From assembly GCA_029783825.1 (NCBI GenBank), contig JAREIK010012311.1, forward strand, positions 1-64,000: a stretch of DNA of 64,000 nucleotides. The letters run 5' to 3'. Position numbers and translations under genes: made by a program. This document shows, piece after piece, positions 25,072 to 36,585 of this stretch. Below the pieces are notes generated by a model. That model was given only the letters and a program-made list of their open reading frames with translations. It had not been told where the DNA came from and did not search any database. This DNA comes from Sapria himalayana (Eukaryota; Streptophyta; Magnoliopsida; Malpighiales; Rafflesiaceae). The stretch's first letter is position 1. Every line of letters begins with the position of its first letter.

Positions 25072-25500
25072 ATATTGCTAGAGATAATTCCGTAGCTAAA
25101 TGGGCATTTTCATTTGCTAAACGGGATATAACTATGGATTACAGATGGATCGGTTCTTTATCTAAAGTGCTTCTTACTAAATTTTAGTGACGAAAAATAT
25201 CCCTAGCTAAAAAGTTAGCGACAGAAAAATTTCTTGCTAATAAAGACAAAATTCCTAGCTAGATTAGCAAGATAAATGATATATTCTATCGCTAAACGAA
25301 AATAACGACGGATGATTTCCTAGCTAAAGTGCTGGTCTATAAATTTTAGTGACGGATATAGTCCCTAACTAAATAAATTTAAGGATGGAAAATATGTCCC
25401 TAATTTTAATATTTCACTTTCTAAATTAGCTAGGGAAAATTCCCTAGCTATTTTAATTTCAAAAATTATTTCAGGATTTAATTTATTTTAAAATGTTTTA
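25072..25500. repeat. CACTA subterminal repeat region (3' side), copy 1
   Basis: Multiple CTAGCTAA, GCTAAA and TTAGCGACAGA-like motifs occur in both orientations, with the same order as at 45595-46000. In CACTA elements such subterminal motifs are the binding sites of the TNP1/TNPA-type protein; that role is assigned here by family knowledge only. Confidence 0.7.
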
Positions 25501-25639
25501 ATTAAATAATTTAATATTTTTATATCAAATTGAATAAAAATTGAAACTATAAATAATTTATAATAAACAAAGAATAAAATTATTTAATATCTTATTCAAA
25601 TTTAATATTTTACATAATTGAAACAAAAAAATAACAAAC

Positions 25640-27920
25640 TTTTATTTCATCTTATTCATCAATGTATCTAGCGATAGTGCATAAAATATAATATATCCAT
25701 TCATTGATGTTACTTTTTCTTCCTCTACTCCTCCGATCATCATTTTTCTACTGTGACAAAGCTGTCCGAGTCACGGCACATAATGTCTGGTGAAAATTTT
25801 CATCACTTATAAAAGTTTTGTATGAAGAACAATGCGGTATCATATATGTAAAAAATTTAAACCATTCAGTCAAATTAAAAAAAAGTCATGTTTTGATACA
25901 TATATAATCTTATAGTATATATGTGAATATATACTAGCATTTCACTCGTACATATATTACTACAGTATATGTACATAAAAATAACAGTATTATGTGTACA
26001 TATAAATTGAGTACAAATATACTTAGTATATATGTACATAAAATACTACAGTATTATATGTACGTATATACTGAATTTATTCATACGTATATATCTCATT
26101 TGGTGCTTTTGTTGCTGCTCCCACTGCTACTCTTGATGTTGCTGCCATTGCCACTATCACTGCCTCTCCTGCTGTTGTTGTCTTTGCCGCTATCACTGCC
26201 AATACCACTTCTATTGTCGCCATCACCACCGCTACCTCTACTACTTCTGTTCCCACCAATGCCGCCGCTACCGCCGCCTCTGCCACCACTACCAATTCCG
26301 CCACTACCACTATCACCACTACCACCGCGGCTATCGCAGCTACCGCTGCTGCCCTAGCTGTCAGTGCTGCCGCTGCATGCTGTAGTTGTTGCTGGCATCG
26401 CTGGTGCTACTGCTACTTCAACACTGCCGCTTCTACAACTACTTCCGGTGCTACCACCATGTCCGGTGTTGCCGCTGCTATCGCCACTGCCACCACTGCT
26501 TTCAGTGCAGCCATAGCCGCTGCCTCCAATGCTGCCACTCCCGCCAGTGCTGCCACTACTTCCGGTGTAGCCACTGCCGCTACCATCGATGCCACCGCTA
26601 CAACCGCTCCCCCCGTCGCCATCGCCATTGCTGCCGTATAGCCCTCACTGCTGCCAATGCCACCACTACCATCGCTACAGTCCCCACAGTCGCTTCCTGC
26701 TATCGCTAATATTGCTGCTGATAATAAGTTTTTACATACCTATAAAAGACTAAAACTCTACCCAAAAAATTCGGAGACACACAAACATTTTCACAGATAT
26801 ATAAAAATAGTTATTATAGAAATGAACAAACACAAATTAAAGTTGATTGTCATACAGCTCAAACTAAAATTTAATTTTATAATTTAATATTTTTATATTA
26901 AATTTAATAAACATAAACTATAATGAAAATTTAAAATTAAAAAAATTCATTTAATAACATATTCTAATTCAATATTTTTAATAACTAAAAAAAATTATAT
27001 TACTTCTTAGTTATCAATGTATCTATCGACTGTGCATAAAGTATAATTTATTAATGCATTGACATTGCTTTATCTCCCTCTACTCCTTCGATCACCAACT
27101 TTTCACTGCGAAAATGCTGTCCGAGTCACAGTGCTTTATGTTAGTAGAAATATTCATTCGCTTATACTAGCTTCGTAAGGAAAATAATGCGCTACTACAT
27201 CTGTAAGAAATTTAAACAACCAAATAAAATCAAAATAAATTAAAATAAAACTCTATTTTGATAAATATATATTACTACAGCAAAAAATATACATATATAC
27301 CAGCATTTCACTCGCACATATATTATTGTAGTATTTGTACTTGTAAATTGTAGTATTATGCGTACATATATACCGAGTACATATATACTCAGTATATATG
27401 TACATAAAATAATGCAGAATTATATGTACGTATATAATGACTCTATACATACGTAAATATCGCATTTGTTGCTATTCATACTGCTCCCGCTGTCGTCGCC
27501 GCCCTTGCCACTACATCTGCTACCGGTGCTGTGGCTGTTGTCGGTGCTGGCACTGCTGTGGCTGCTATCGATGTTGCCACCACTGTGGCTGCTATCGGTG
27601 CTGCCTCCACTGCCACCACTACAATTGCTGTAGTTGTAGTCTCTAATGCCACCGATGACGACGATGCCATTGATGTTGGCGCTACCTCTCTTGCCTCTGC
27701 TGCTCCCACTGCCACCGCTACTGACGCCGCCGCTGCAGCCGCCGCCGCCGCTGCTGACGCCGCCTCTGCCGCTGCCGCCGCTACCGCTTCTAGTGCCACT
27801 ACCATCACTCCCACTGCCACCGCCGCTTCCACAGCTATCATAGCTGATAATGGACTTATACATACCTATAATAGGCTAAAACTCAACCCAAAAAATTTGG
27901 AGAAATGCAAACATATTCAC

Positions 27921-27993
<73 letters not shown>

Positions 27994-29210
27994 TATATAT
28001 ATATATATATATAATTATATATACAGTTAATATAGATATGAAAAAACACAAATTAAAGTTGATTGTCATACAATTTAAACAAAAATTTAATTAAATAATT
28101 TAATATTTTTAAATTAAATTTTATAAAAATAGAAACTATAAATGAAACTTTTAAATTAAATAAATAAATTCCTTTATTAACTTATTCTAATACAATATTT
28201 TAAATAACTAAAACAAAAAAAATAACAAAAAATATATTACATCTTATTAATCAATGTATCCACCAACTTTGCATAAAGTATAATCTATCAATGCATTGAC
28301 ATTGCTCTCTCTCCCTCTGCTCCTCTGATCACCAACTTTTCGCTGCAAAAATGCCGCCCAAATCATGGTGCATCATGTTTGTTGAAATATGTCTTCACTT
28401 ATACAAGCTTTGTATGAGAAACAATGCGGTACCATATATGTATGGAATTTAAACCACCAAATCAAATCAAAATAAATAAATAAATAACTATGTTTTGATA
28501 AATATATATTGTTGCAGTAAATATATACATATATACTAGCATTTCACTCGTACATATATTACTGTAGTATATGTACATATAAACTGTAGTATTATGCATA
28601 CATATATATATATATACTCACTATATAAGTACATAAAAATACAATAGTATTATATGTACGTATATGTTGACTATATATGTACGTATATACCGTATTTGTT
28701 GTCGTTGCAGCTACTCCCGCTACCACTACCGCTCCTGCTGCCACCACTGCCGCTACCACTATGGCTGCCGATGCCGCTACCGATGCCTTTGTCGCTGCTA
28801 ACATTGTCGCAGTCGGTGCTATCAATACTGCTACGATAGTTGTCAGTGCTGCCGCTGCCGCACCTGCCACCGTCGTGGCATCCGCTGATGCCATAGCTAC
28901 CATAGTTTCCGTAGCTGCGTCTGTGGCCAATGATGTCGCCTCTTCAACTACTGCCAGTGCTGCTAATGCTGTCGGTGCTGTCGCCACTACTAACTCCAGT
29001 ATCCCCTCTACCGCCGCTGCTGTCACCGCCGCTACTACCGCTGCTACTGCTGCTGAAAATTGGTTTTTACTTACCTATAATTGGCTAAAAATCTACCCAA
29101 AAAATTCAAAGACACAAAAACATATTCACATATATATATAAACAAATATTATAGATATTAAAAAACATAAATTAAATTTTATTGTCTTACAACTTCAACA
29201 AAAATCCAAT
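25640..29210. repeat. Three tandem 1.0-1.4-kb units, each with a GC-rich trinucleotide island
   Basis: The landmark CAATGTATCTA followed by TGCATAAAGTATAAT recurs at about 25660, 27014 and 28252. After it come GTCCGAGTCACGG, TTTCACTCGTACATATATTA, TATATGTACATAAAATA and then a GC-rich island (26100-26712, 27472-27846, 28697-29057), then TTACATACCTATAATAGGCT and an AT-rich segment. Islands are runs of GCT/GCC/GCA/ACC/ACT triplets, open on both strands (Ala/Thr/Ser-rich or Leu/Pro-rich). They contain many intact CpG sites although the surroundings are extremely AT-rich. A TA run lies at about 27930-28015. I treat the islands as triplet repeats, not as a gene. Confidence 0.8.
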
Positions 29211-29439
29211 AGATGTCCAGCAATTATGTTTAGAGATAAAGAGATTGCAAAAATAAAATGTTTTTATTATAATAAAGATAAGATAAGCTAACCCTCTTTT
29301 TGATAAAGTTGAAATCTATAAATATGAGACCCATGCATTGGAAAGACCGTGGTAATGTCTGAATACTTTGAATCAAAAAAGCAAAGAACAAAACCAGAAT
29401 AAAAAAAATTGAACATGCAAAAAATATCATAATTATTTG

Positions 29440-31245
29440 CTACACCATGTCATCTATTTTGATTGTAGTTGTAGTTAACTATTTTAAAAACAAACTAAGT
29501 TTTGTAAGGACATTCCAAACACTTAGTGGAAGTAATTCATGGAATGAAATTGATATTAATCTCTGCATAAATATATGACAGTCATGACTTTTCATTATAA
29601 ATAACTTAAAGATTCTTCATATCCACGCATCTACCCATATTTTACACATATCCATCAGGGAATTTTAAATTTTTAATACATTCACACAATATCTGTCTTG
29701 CCTTCTTATCAAGTGTGTAGCTAGCTTTAGGGAATTTTTCTGTTTCCTCATTCAGTTTCAATTCAGGACGCTAACAGTAATCATTCATCTCTGGTCTTGA
29801 TTTTAAAGTGACTTTTGTTTTTCTGTCTTCATTAAGGACGGTGTTGAAAACATTGTCAAAAAAAAATTTTCAATATGCATTACATCTATGTTATGACGAA
29901 TTAAATTGGACTTCCAATAGGGTAAGTCCCAAAATATACTATGTTTCCTCCAGCCAAATAATTTGCCTATTGGTCTATTATTTCTAGTATCATCCTTTTT
30001 AATTACCTTCTTCAAACCCAAAATATGAATCTTTGTAATAATATCATCTCTTGAATGAATTGCTGGTGCAACTGTTATCACAAATTTATTTTTTGAAATG
30101 CAATTTCCATTTCTTTGATATGGATGATTCGTAGGTAGAAACTTACGATGATTATCAAACCATGGCTGTTTACCACTAAATTTGAGGGTAAATGCATCAG
30201 AATTTATCGGGCAATATAGGCATGCGAATCGTCCTGTAGTACTCCAGCCATACAATATTGAATATGCAGGAAAATCACTTACCGTCCACATAAGGGCTAC
30301 CCGCATAATGAAATTTTGCTTCTTTAAGATATCATATGTATTCACGCCAATATCCCATAAATGATTTAACTATGCAATAAGAGGCTGTAAGAAAACATCG
30401 AGCATGTCTTTGGAATTTTTTAGCCCTAGAACCAATATTGACAAAATCATATATTACTCCTTCAATCACAACCATGGAGGCAAGTTATAAGGTGTCATTA
30501 TCACTGGCCATGTTGAATACTATTGTCCAGATTGCCCAAATGGCTGAAATCCATCAGTGCAAAGACCTAATCTCATATTTTGACTTTATGCTGCAAAATA
30601 TTGATGTATATAATTAAAATGCTTCCAAGTAGGTGAATCTAATAAATGGCGCATTACGCCTTCTTCAACCTCATGCTCGGAATTCCACCTCATATCATTT
30701 GCTATAGTATTTGATTCATATAGTCTCTATAATCGAGGAATTAATGGAAAATAAAACATCTTCTTAAAGACAACCTTCAATTTTTATCACGTATCTACAA
30801 CAAGAGTTGCCATCCTAAACCGAGAATGGTCACAAAACTTACCACTAATTAAAATCACTATCACCACACGAATATAACATGCATCCATTTAAAAAATAAT
30901 CAATTTTTTCCACTGGTAGACCAATTCCTCGTAGTAACTTCTTAGTGGTGTAAAAGTTGTTATTGATCAAATTATTATCCGGAACAATCTCTTTCATCAG
31001 TTCTGTCACCTGATCAAATAATTTCTCAAACATATGATTTTCTGACTTAATGCTCATTAGTAGAGCTAGAAGTAACAATTGAGAATGTGTTTTACAACCA
31101 GACCACAACTCTTTATCTGCAGCTTTAAGTGTTTGCATCACGAAAAGGATTATTATGACAATTGTGATGATTATATGGATACTTAATTTTTTCTCCATCC
31201 AACAATCTTGATTGACTACATGCAAAATTGATGAAAGTTTCAAGC
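29440..31245 (-). pseudogene. TNP2-like CACTA transposase pseudogene, copy 1 (Transposase_21, 5' part of DUF4218)
   Basis: Minus-strand pieces in several frames together cover a TNP2-type transposase. The N-terminal side (30845-31243) has LKAADKE, MSIKSENHM, LMKEIVPDNNLI and LPVEKID. The core at 29803-30345 has ALMWTVSDFPAYSILYGWST, DAFTLK, WFDNHRKFLP and, at 29868-29897, the RHNIDVMHIE signature. A DUF4218 start lies at 29450-29600 (KSHDCHIFMQRL, ELLPLSVW). Breaks: an extra T at the end of the first piece shifts the frame (GATTTTAATT against GATTTAATT in copy 2); about 0.24 kb is missing from the N-terminal region; in-frame stops and another frameshift follow the DVMHIE signature; the 3' half is cut off at the 29443 junction. 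A full TNP2 protein would catalyse cut-and-paste transposition in the nucleus; this one cannot. Confidence 0.9.
29443..29445. other. Internal deletion junction of copy 1
   Basis: Left of this point copy 1 matches copy 2 up to 48576; right of it the match resumes at 52211. The trinucleotide CAC is present at both breakpoints in copy 2 (48574-48576 and 52211-52213) and only once here. This is the expected footprint of end joining at a 3-bp microhomology. Confidence 0.88.
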
Positions 31246-31589
31246 CTAATCATAAAATCTTTATTCAAAATCCATTAATAACCCTTCTGTACATCAATTG
31301 ATGATCTGAGCTCATATTGCCCAGTTTTATTTACAAAAAATAATGCCCAATCATTATTATAAATAAAAGATTCGATTACTTTAAAATATACAAATAATTA
31401 ACTAAAATTACTTACAGTTGAAGATTTAAAATTTAAAAATTGTAAAATTTGAGGCAATGCATTTGCAAAATCTACATTAATAAATAAAGTAATTTTTAGT
31501 TCGATAAAGATTAAAAGATATCACAGTTATACTAGATAAAGGGTGCAAAGTACAGTAATGCACAAGAAAAGAAAGCAAAAAAAGACATT

Positions 31590-31965
31590 TAGTGTTTGAA
31601 GGAGGAGAGGGAGAGAGAAAGATAAGGTAGGGGGATAAAGAGGGGCAGAGAAATGGGGAGATGGGGAGAGAGAGAGAAAGAGAAGGAGAGAGAGAGACAG
31701 AGAAGGAGTGAGAGAGAGGGGGAGAGAACTGGTGAAAGGAAGAGAGAGGGGAAGAGAGAGAGGAAGAGAGAGAGGGATATAGAGGGAGAGAGAAAAAAGA
31801 GGGAGAGAGGGGGGGAAAGAGGGGGGAGAAAGAGAGAGAGAGAGAACAAGCAAGAATGGACAACAAGAAAGAAAATAACAAGAGAAAGTGTGTGACACAC
31901 AAAGAAAAAGAGGAATAGAGTGATAAGAAGAATTATAGAGGGAGAGAGAGAGAGAAACACATAAA
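31590..31965. repeat. GA-rich tract upstream of the TNP2 pseudogene (CT-rich on the coding strand)
   Basis: GAGAGA, GGGAGAGAG and GGAAGAGAG units dominate. The same tract occurs at 54590-55025 in copy 2 at the same place relative to TNP2, about 350 bases upstream of the N-terminal coding similarity. On the TNP2 strand it is a pyrimidine tract, as is common in plant promoters and leaders. A regulatory role is inferred only from position. Open frames of Arg/Glu or Leu/Ser here are artefacts. Confidence 0.85.
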
Positions 31966-32199
31966 AAGTGCAGTGTTAGAATGAAAAATTATATAAAATA
32001 AAATTTCTTCTATATAAACCAATCAAATATTACATCTTTTGTCATACATAAGTTCATAATTGAGCCTGAGGCCCAAGGGCAGAGATTAGGTAAGAGTACG
32101 ACCCTTATTTGTACTATAACATATATGAGCTTGATCAATAGTCACTCTCATTCTACGTGCGTACATATTGTTGATATTGTATCTTATGTCATTTAATTT
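31966..32199. other. Conserved non-coding block between the GA tract and AT-rich array
   Basis: The block contains GAGCCTGAGGCC and GGTAAGAGTA landmarks and is matched at 55030-55260 in copy 2. It is less AT-rich than its neighbours. No gene is seen. By position it lies upstream of TNP2 and could be part of its promoter region. Confidence 0.5.
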
Positions 32200-32850
32200 C
32201 AAATTAGTTCAACAAATTAATACTATGCCATATATAATTATATGTTAGAATACATATAGTAAATGTAGTTATAAATAGTTACATATAGTTAAACATATAT
32301 GCATATATAGATATATGCATACAAGTAGTTATAAGTAAATATAAATAAATGTATACAAAGTTATAAACAATTATATAGATTTACATATATGTATAAATAA
32401 ATGTATTCATAATTAAAAATTAAGTTATATTTACTTATATAGAGTTATTTATAGTTATAAGAATATTTATATATAGTTATACACATATAGTTAAACATTG
32501 TGTTGTATGTTTTTATACATATAATTATAAATATTGTTACATGTAGTTTTAGATATAGTTACACGTATAGTTAAACTTTTATTTATTCATGTATGTATAT
32601 ATATTTGTGCATATAATTTCATATATTTATACATATAGTTATGTATAGATATGGATAAACTAAAATACATTTATATACTATTATATAAAAATGTTAATTA
32701 AATAAATGGTGTTAATTAATTTATTTAAATATAGTTATATATAAAGTTTTTATAGTTATAATTTTAGTAAGATAGAATTATTTATAGTTATATGTTAGTA
32801 AACATATAATATATATAGTTATAAAAAATTATATATCATTAAACATTTAG

Positions 32851-32889
<39 letters not shown>

Positions 32890-34045
32890 TACGAGTAGTT
32901 AAATTTAGTTATACATAAATATATACAATGGTATAGACAAATATATAGATTTACAAATATGTATACATATATGTATAAATAGTTAAAAAATATTTATATT
33001 TAATTATATAAAGTTTTATTTAGTTTTACAAATATTTATATATAGTTATACAGATATAATTAAATATGATGTTGTATGTTATTATACATGTAATTATAAA
33101 TATAGTTACATGTGATTATATATATAGTTACATGTATAGTTAAACTTATATTTATACATGTATGTATATATATTTGTTTATATAATTTCATATATTTATA
33201 CATATAGTTATGTATAGGTATGGATATACTAAAATAAATTTTTATACTAATATATAAAAATGTATATTAAATAAATGTCGTTAATTATATATATAAATAT
33301 AGGTTATACATTAATACTATAAAATTATGTATAGTTATATGTTATTATACATATAATATTTATTGTTATAAAAAATTATATATCATTAATCATTTAGTTA
33401 TATATATATATATTCATATGAATAGTTATATTTAGTTTCATATATATATACAAAGTTATAAACAAGTATATAGATTTACATATATGTATAAATATATGTA
33501 TAAATAGTTAAAAATATAGTTATATTTAATTATTTAAAGTTTTATTTAGTTTTAAAAATATTTATATATAGGTTATACACATATAATTAAACATAATGTT
33601 GTATGTTGTTATACATGTAATTATAAATATAGTTACATGTGGTTATACATATAGTTACACGTATAGTTAAACTTATATCTATACATGTAGGTATAAATAT
33701 TTATAGTAAAATAATTTTTGAATACTAATATATACAAATATATATTAAATATAAGTTGTAAATTATATATTTAAATATAATTAAGTATAAAGCTTTTATA
33801 GTAATACATATAATAAGATACAATTATTTATAGTTATATGTTATTATACATATAGTATATATAACTATAAATATTTTTATATAGTTAAACATATAGTTAT
33901 ATATAGATATATTCATACAAATAGTTATACATAAATATATAAAGTTATAAATAAATATATAGATTTACATATATATATACATACTTACAAATATAGCTAT
34001 ATTTAATTATGTAGAGTGTTATATAGTTATACATATATTTATATA
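32200..34045. repeat. AT-rich tandem array, ~0.53-0.57-kb unit, about 3.5 copies
   Basis: The landmark TGTTGTATGTT recurs at about 32501, 33071 and 33597. AGATTTACATATATGTAT-like sequence recurs near 32376, 32947, 33471 and 33959. Each unit is itself built of short ATAGTTATA and TATACATATAG motifs. The same array, with fewer units, is present at 55300-56960. Confidence 0.8.
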
Positions 34046-35066
34046 TAGTCATACAACTTCAATAAATATCTAAAATATGGTCAGCAATGATGTTTAGAGA
34101 GAGAGAGAGAAGAAATACTATATTTCTACAATTTTCCACATGAGTAGGAAGTTACTTTGAATGGCTATTTACTACTACTTCTATAGCAAAGAGATGTTCT
34201 ACTAAAGCATCATAAATTCTTCCATATATTTGCTTGTCCATATATATATATATGGAGGAAAATATGAAGATATATGCATGAAAATGAAAAAAAAATGATA
34301 TAAAGAAAAACCTACTCAATAATAATAATATATAACTAAAACTCATTCCTTTACATTATGAATAAAAATGATTAATGAAACTTTACATATCGAGTATTCC
34401 TATAAAAAATAAAACAACTGAATTAAATAAATAAAATCTCACAATAATATAATATTATTAATAAAAAATATAAAATGACATTATCATTTATTAAATAAAA
34501 TAAAAATTCACTTATAAATACAAAAAGAAATTATAAATACTCTTAATCTATATGAATCATCTCATCCTAGTATCTCAAGATAATAAAATATAATATTACA
34601 ATATAATTCTCAATAGTTTTGAATTATTTATTTTTATTTACAACTTATTAATGTTCTTTATAATTCATTTTGTTGTACTTTTATGATATGTTACTATTTT
34701 TTTATATTGTATTGATGTTCTTGAAATTATATTAATTTATATTTATTTTATTAAGATATGAAATAATATTTAATAATTCTTGACTAAAAAATAATTAGTA
34801 AATATGTTAATATCATAGTAAACTATAAAAGAGTACTCACATAAACAGTACTCGTATATATTCACTAGTACTATAAAATAATGTTTCATTAATGATACAT
34901 ATATTTCCATAATACTTCTCATATTTTATTATATTCTTTATTACCATTTATTACAAGATACATCTGCCACAAATTTTTTGAAACACGAAACATAGATTCA
35001 AGCTTGTAGGTTACAACTAATAGTTATGATACTCAACTAATAACTACAATGTTCAACTAACAATTA
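34046..35066. other. Shared 5'-side interior of copy 1
   Basis: The segment starts with a ~55-base motif also found at 29187 (see findings). It includes a GA run, then AT-rich sequence matched almost throughout by 56967-57918 in copy 2. On the minus strand, 34152-34240 holds a short coding-like stretch (MDKQIYGRIYDALVEHLF) that is partly preserved but frameshifted in copy 2. It vaguely resembles the C-terminal end of a PIF/Harbinger-type transposase; I do not assign it. Confidence 0.4.
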
Positions 35067-36585
35067 CTGTGAGACATTATTTGAGCCATATAAGACCAAA
35101 AGAATACTAGGTTACTTCCTTTACTGTGAGACAACACAAATTGATGCAACCACTCTCCCAGTTGTGGTGCTTGTTTTTGGTGTTTGTTTGTTTATTAAAG
35201 TTGACATTTTGATGCTGGTTTCTCAACTACAACAACAAGGGTGCATGATGGACAGGCAAAGCTCCCTTCTTTTTTTCCATTTTGCACCAGTTGTTTTCTC
35301 AGCTGATTCTCATTTGATTTTGCTGCTTCCCTCTATATTTCACCTTATATTGAGTGTCAATTATTTCCAACTGTTAATATTCTTGTTTAAAAAAAAGTTG
35401 ATAATCAGTTTGTGTATCATTTTATGTATCTATTTAATTGATGACATCATATCATTTTGCTAGGTTTGAGTTGTTGGTTATGGTGAAGAAATATTCGTCT
35501 TCATTTGGGAAACATGTGACACATAAGTGTGATGTCTAAGGATAATGAAATGAGTTAGCTAATGGGGTTGGAGTTCGAAACTTGGAGACTCCAGTGAGTG
35601 TCTTGATCCTTAATACTGAAGGAAAAAACATGGTGTTGGACTCAGCTGTGGGACTGGAACATGTTCGATGATAAGTACTATTTCATATATGCAGCCTCTA
35701 AAAAGAATGAAAAGATATCGGTAAAGTGCGTAAAATTGAGAGATAAACTTGTTGTAGATGCTTTAGCTACTGGATTTGGTCAAATAGTGCATCTAGAAAT
35801 TAAGTAATATTTTCCTTCACATGTGTAAGGTTTTCTTTTATGTTTAGAGTTGCCTTCATTAGATTATAATATTGTGGATTTGTTTCGTGATATTAATGTT
35901 GATAATTATGTTGTTGAAGAAGTTCAAAATAAATTTATTGAGAAGTACCATATGTAATACAATAGCAGCAGTCCTATATGGAGTCACAGTTAGTGGTCTC
36001 GATGAGACAGATAGCACACAGAGTTCCAGCAGAGAAACAACGCAGGAGAGGCTAGCACAAATGCATCATTTAATGATGAGGATCATGATTTTATTTTAAA
36101 TGATTATATACCTATGTTATGTTTTTGCTTTAACTATGTAACAATTATATCAAAATAATTTCTGAAATTCTTTTGCTTTTTGTTAATTATATAAAATTGT
36201 TTAGAGTATATGTTTTTATTCAATTTAATATAGAAATTTAAAAATATGTAATCAAATCTTTTATAAAAAAAATTGTAAAAATTGCTTTGGAATTAAAATA
36301 GCTAGAGAATATTTCATCGCTAATTAGCTAGGGAATTATATGTATGTATCTAGTAGAAAAATATTAATTACTATTCTTAATTAAGATCAAAATTAGCAAG
36401 GAAGAAAAATAATTAGGTAGGAAATTTTTGTCGTTAAAAAAATTCTAAGGAACTATATTCTGATAAATATTATGCGGTGAGCACTTTAGCTTTGAATAAT
36501 TTCAGTCATTATTCCTTTTTAGCAACGCAAAAAGGCCATATAGCGAGTGAAATCTCTCTAGCTATTTGGGTTTTTTCTTGGAGTG
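35067..36585 (+). mobile_element. CACTA 3'-end fragment in the opposite orientation
   Basis: The right boundary is TTTTTTCTTGGAGTG (36571-36585), a CACTA terminus with one changed base, directly followed by TCTA array. The last ~280 bases carry GCTAA subterminal motifs. At 35956-36100 the plus strand matches the TNP1-like 3' exon of copy 2 (minus, about 48600-48740), so this end is a 3' end facing right. 35100-35850 has a few short open frames (for example 35164-35463) with no recognised similarity. Its 5' part is absent. Confidence 0.7.
35956..36100 (+). pseudogene. TNP1-like gene 3' remnant
   Basis: The reading includes ESQLVVSMRQIAHRVPAEK-type sequence in one frame, parallel to MESQLVA in copy 2 and MEQQLAA at 19063-19262, with AGGAGAGGCTAGCA shared at nucleotide level. 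Upstream exons were not recognised. It is a broken fragment. Confidence 0.6.

Larger units (their letters stand above)
25054..35066 (-). mobile_element. CACTA element copy 1: intact 3' terminus, large internal deletion, 5' end lost
   Basis: The element starts with an intact terminal motif CACTACAAGAAAAATCTC (25054-25071) and GCTAA-rich subterminal sequence. It then runs parallel to the element at 45578: GC-island tandem units, TNP2 pseudogene on the minus strand, GA-rich tract, AT-rich tandem units and a tail with AACTAATAACTAC. Clear similarity to copy 2 ends near 35066 (copy 2 about 57918). No matching right terminus was found, so the 5' end has been lost. Relative to copy 2 it lacks 48577-52213, so the TNP1-like gene and the TNP2 3' half are gone. 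It cannot be autonomous. Confidence 0.85.

Noticed and set aside
26100..26712. Alanine/threonine-, leucine/proline- or valine-rich open frames in the GC islands (also at 27472-27846, 28697-29057, 46645-46935, 47697-48145)
   Set aside because: They are open on both strands because they consist of triplet repeats. There is no conserved start, domain or splice structure, and the frames differ between islands.
31590..31965. Arg/Glu-rich and Leu/Ser/Pro-rich open frames over the GA tract (also at 54590-55025)
   Set aside because: These are low-complexity products of GA repeats, open in several frames on both strands.
35164..35463. Possible 99-residue membrane protein gene
   Set aside because: It is hydrophobic and Leu/Ile/Phe-rich as expected from random T-rich DNA, with no recognised similarity, inside a truncated transposon.
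25054..36585. A single CACTA element running from the intact left terminus to the right terminus at 36585
   Set aside because: Both ends are of the 3' type, the flanking trinucleotides (AAA and TCT) do not match, and similarity to copy 2 stops near 35066, so the right end belongs to another element.
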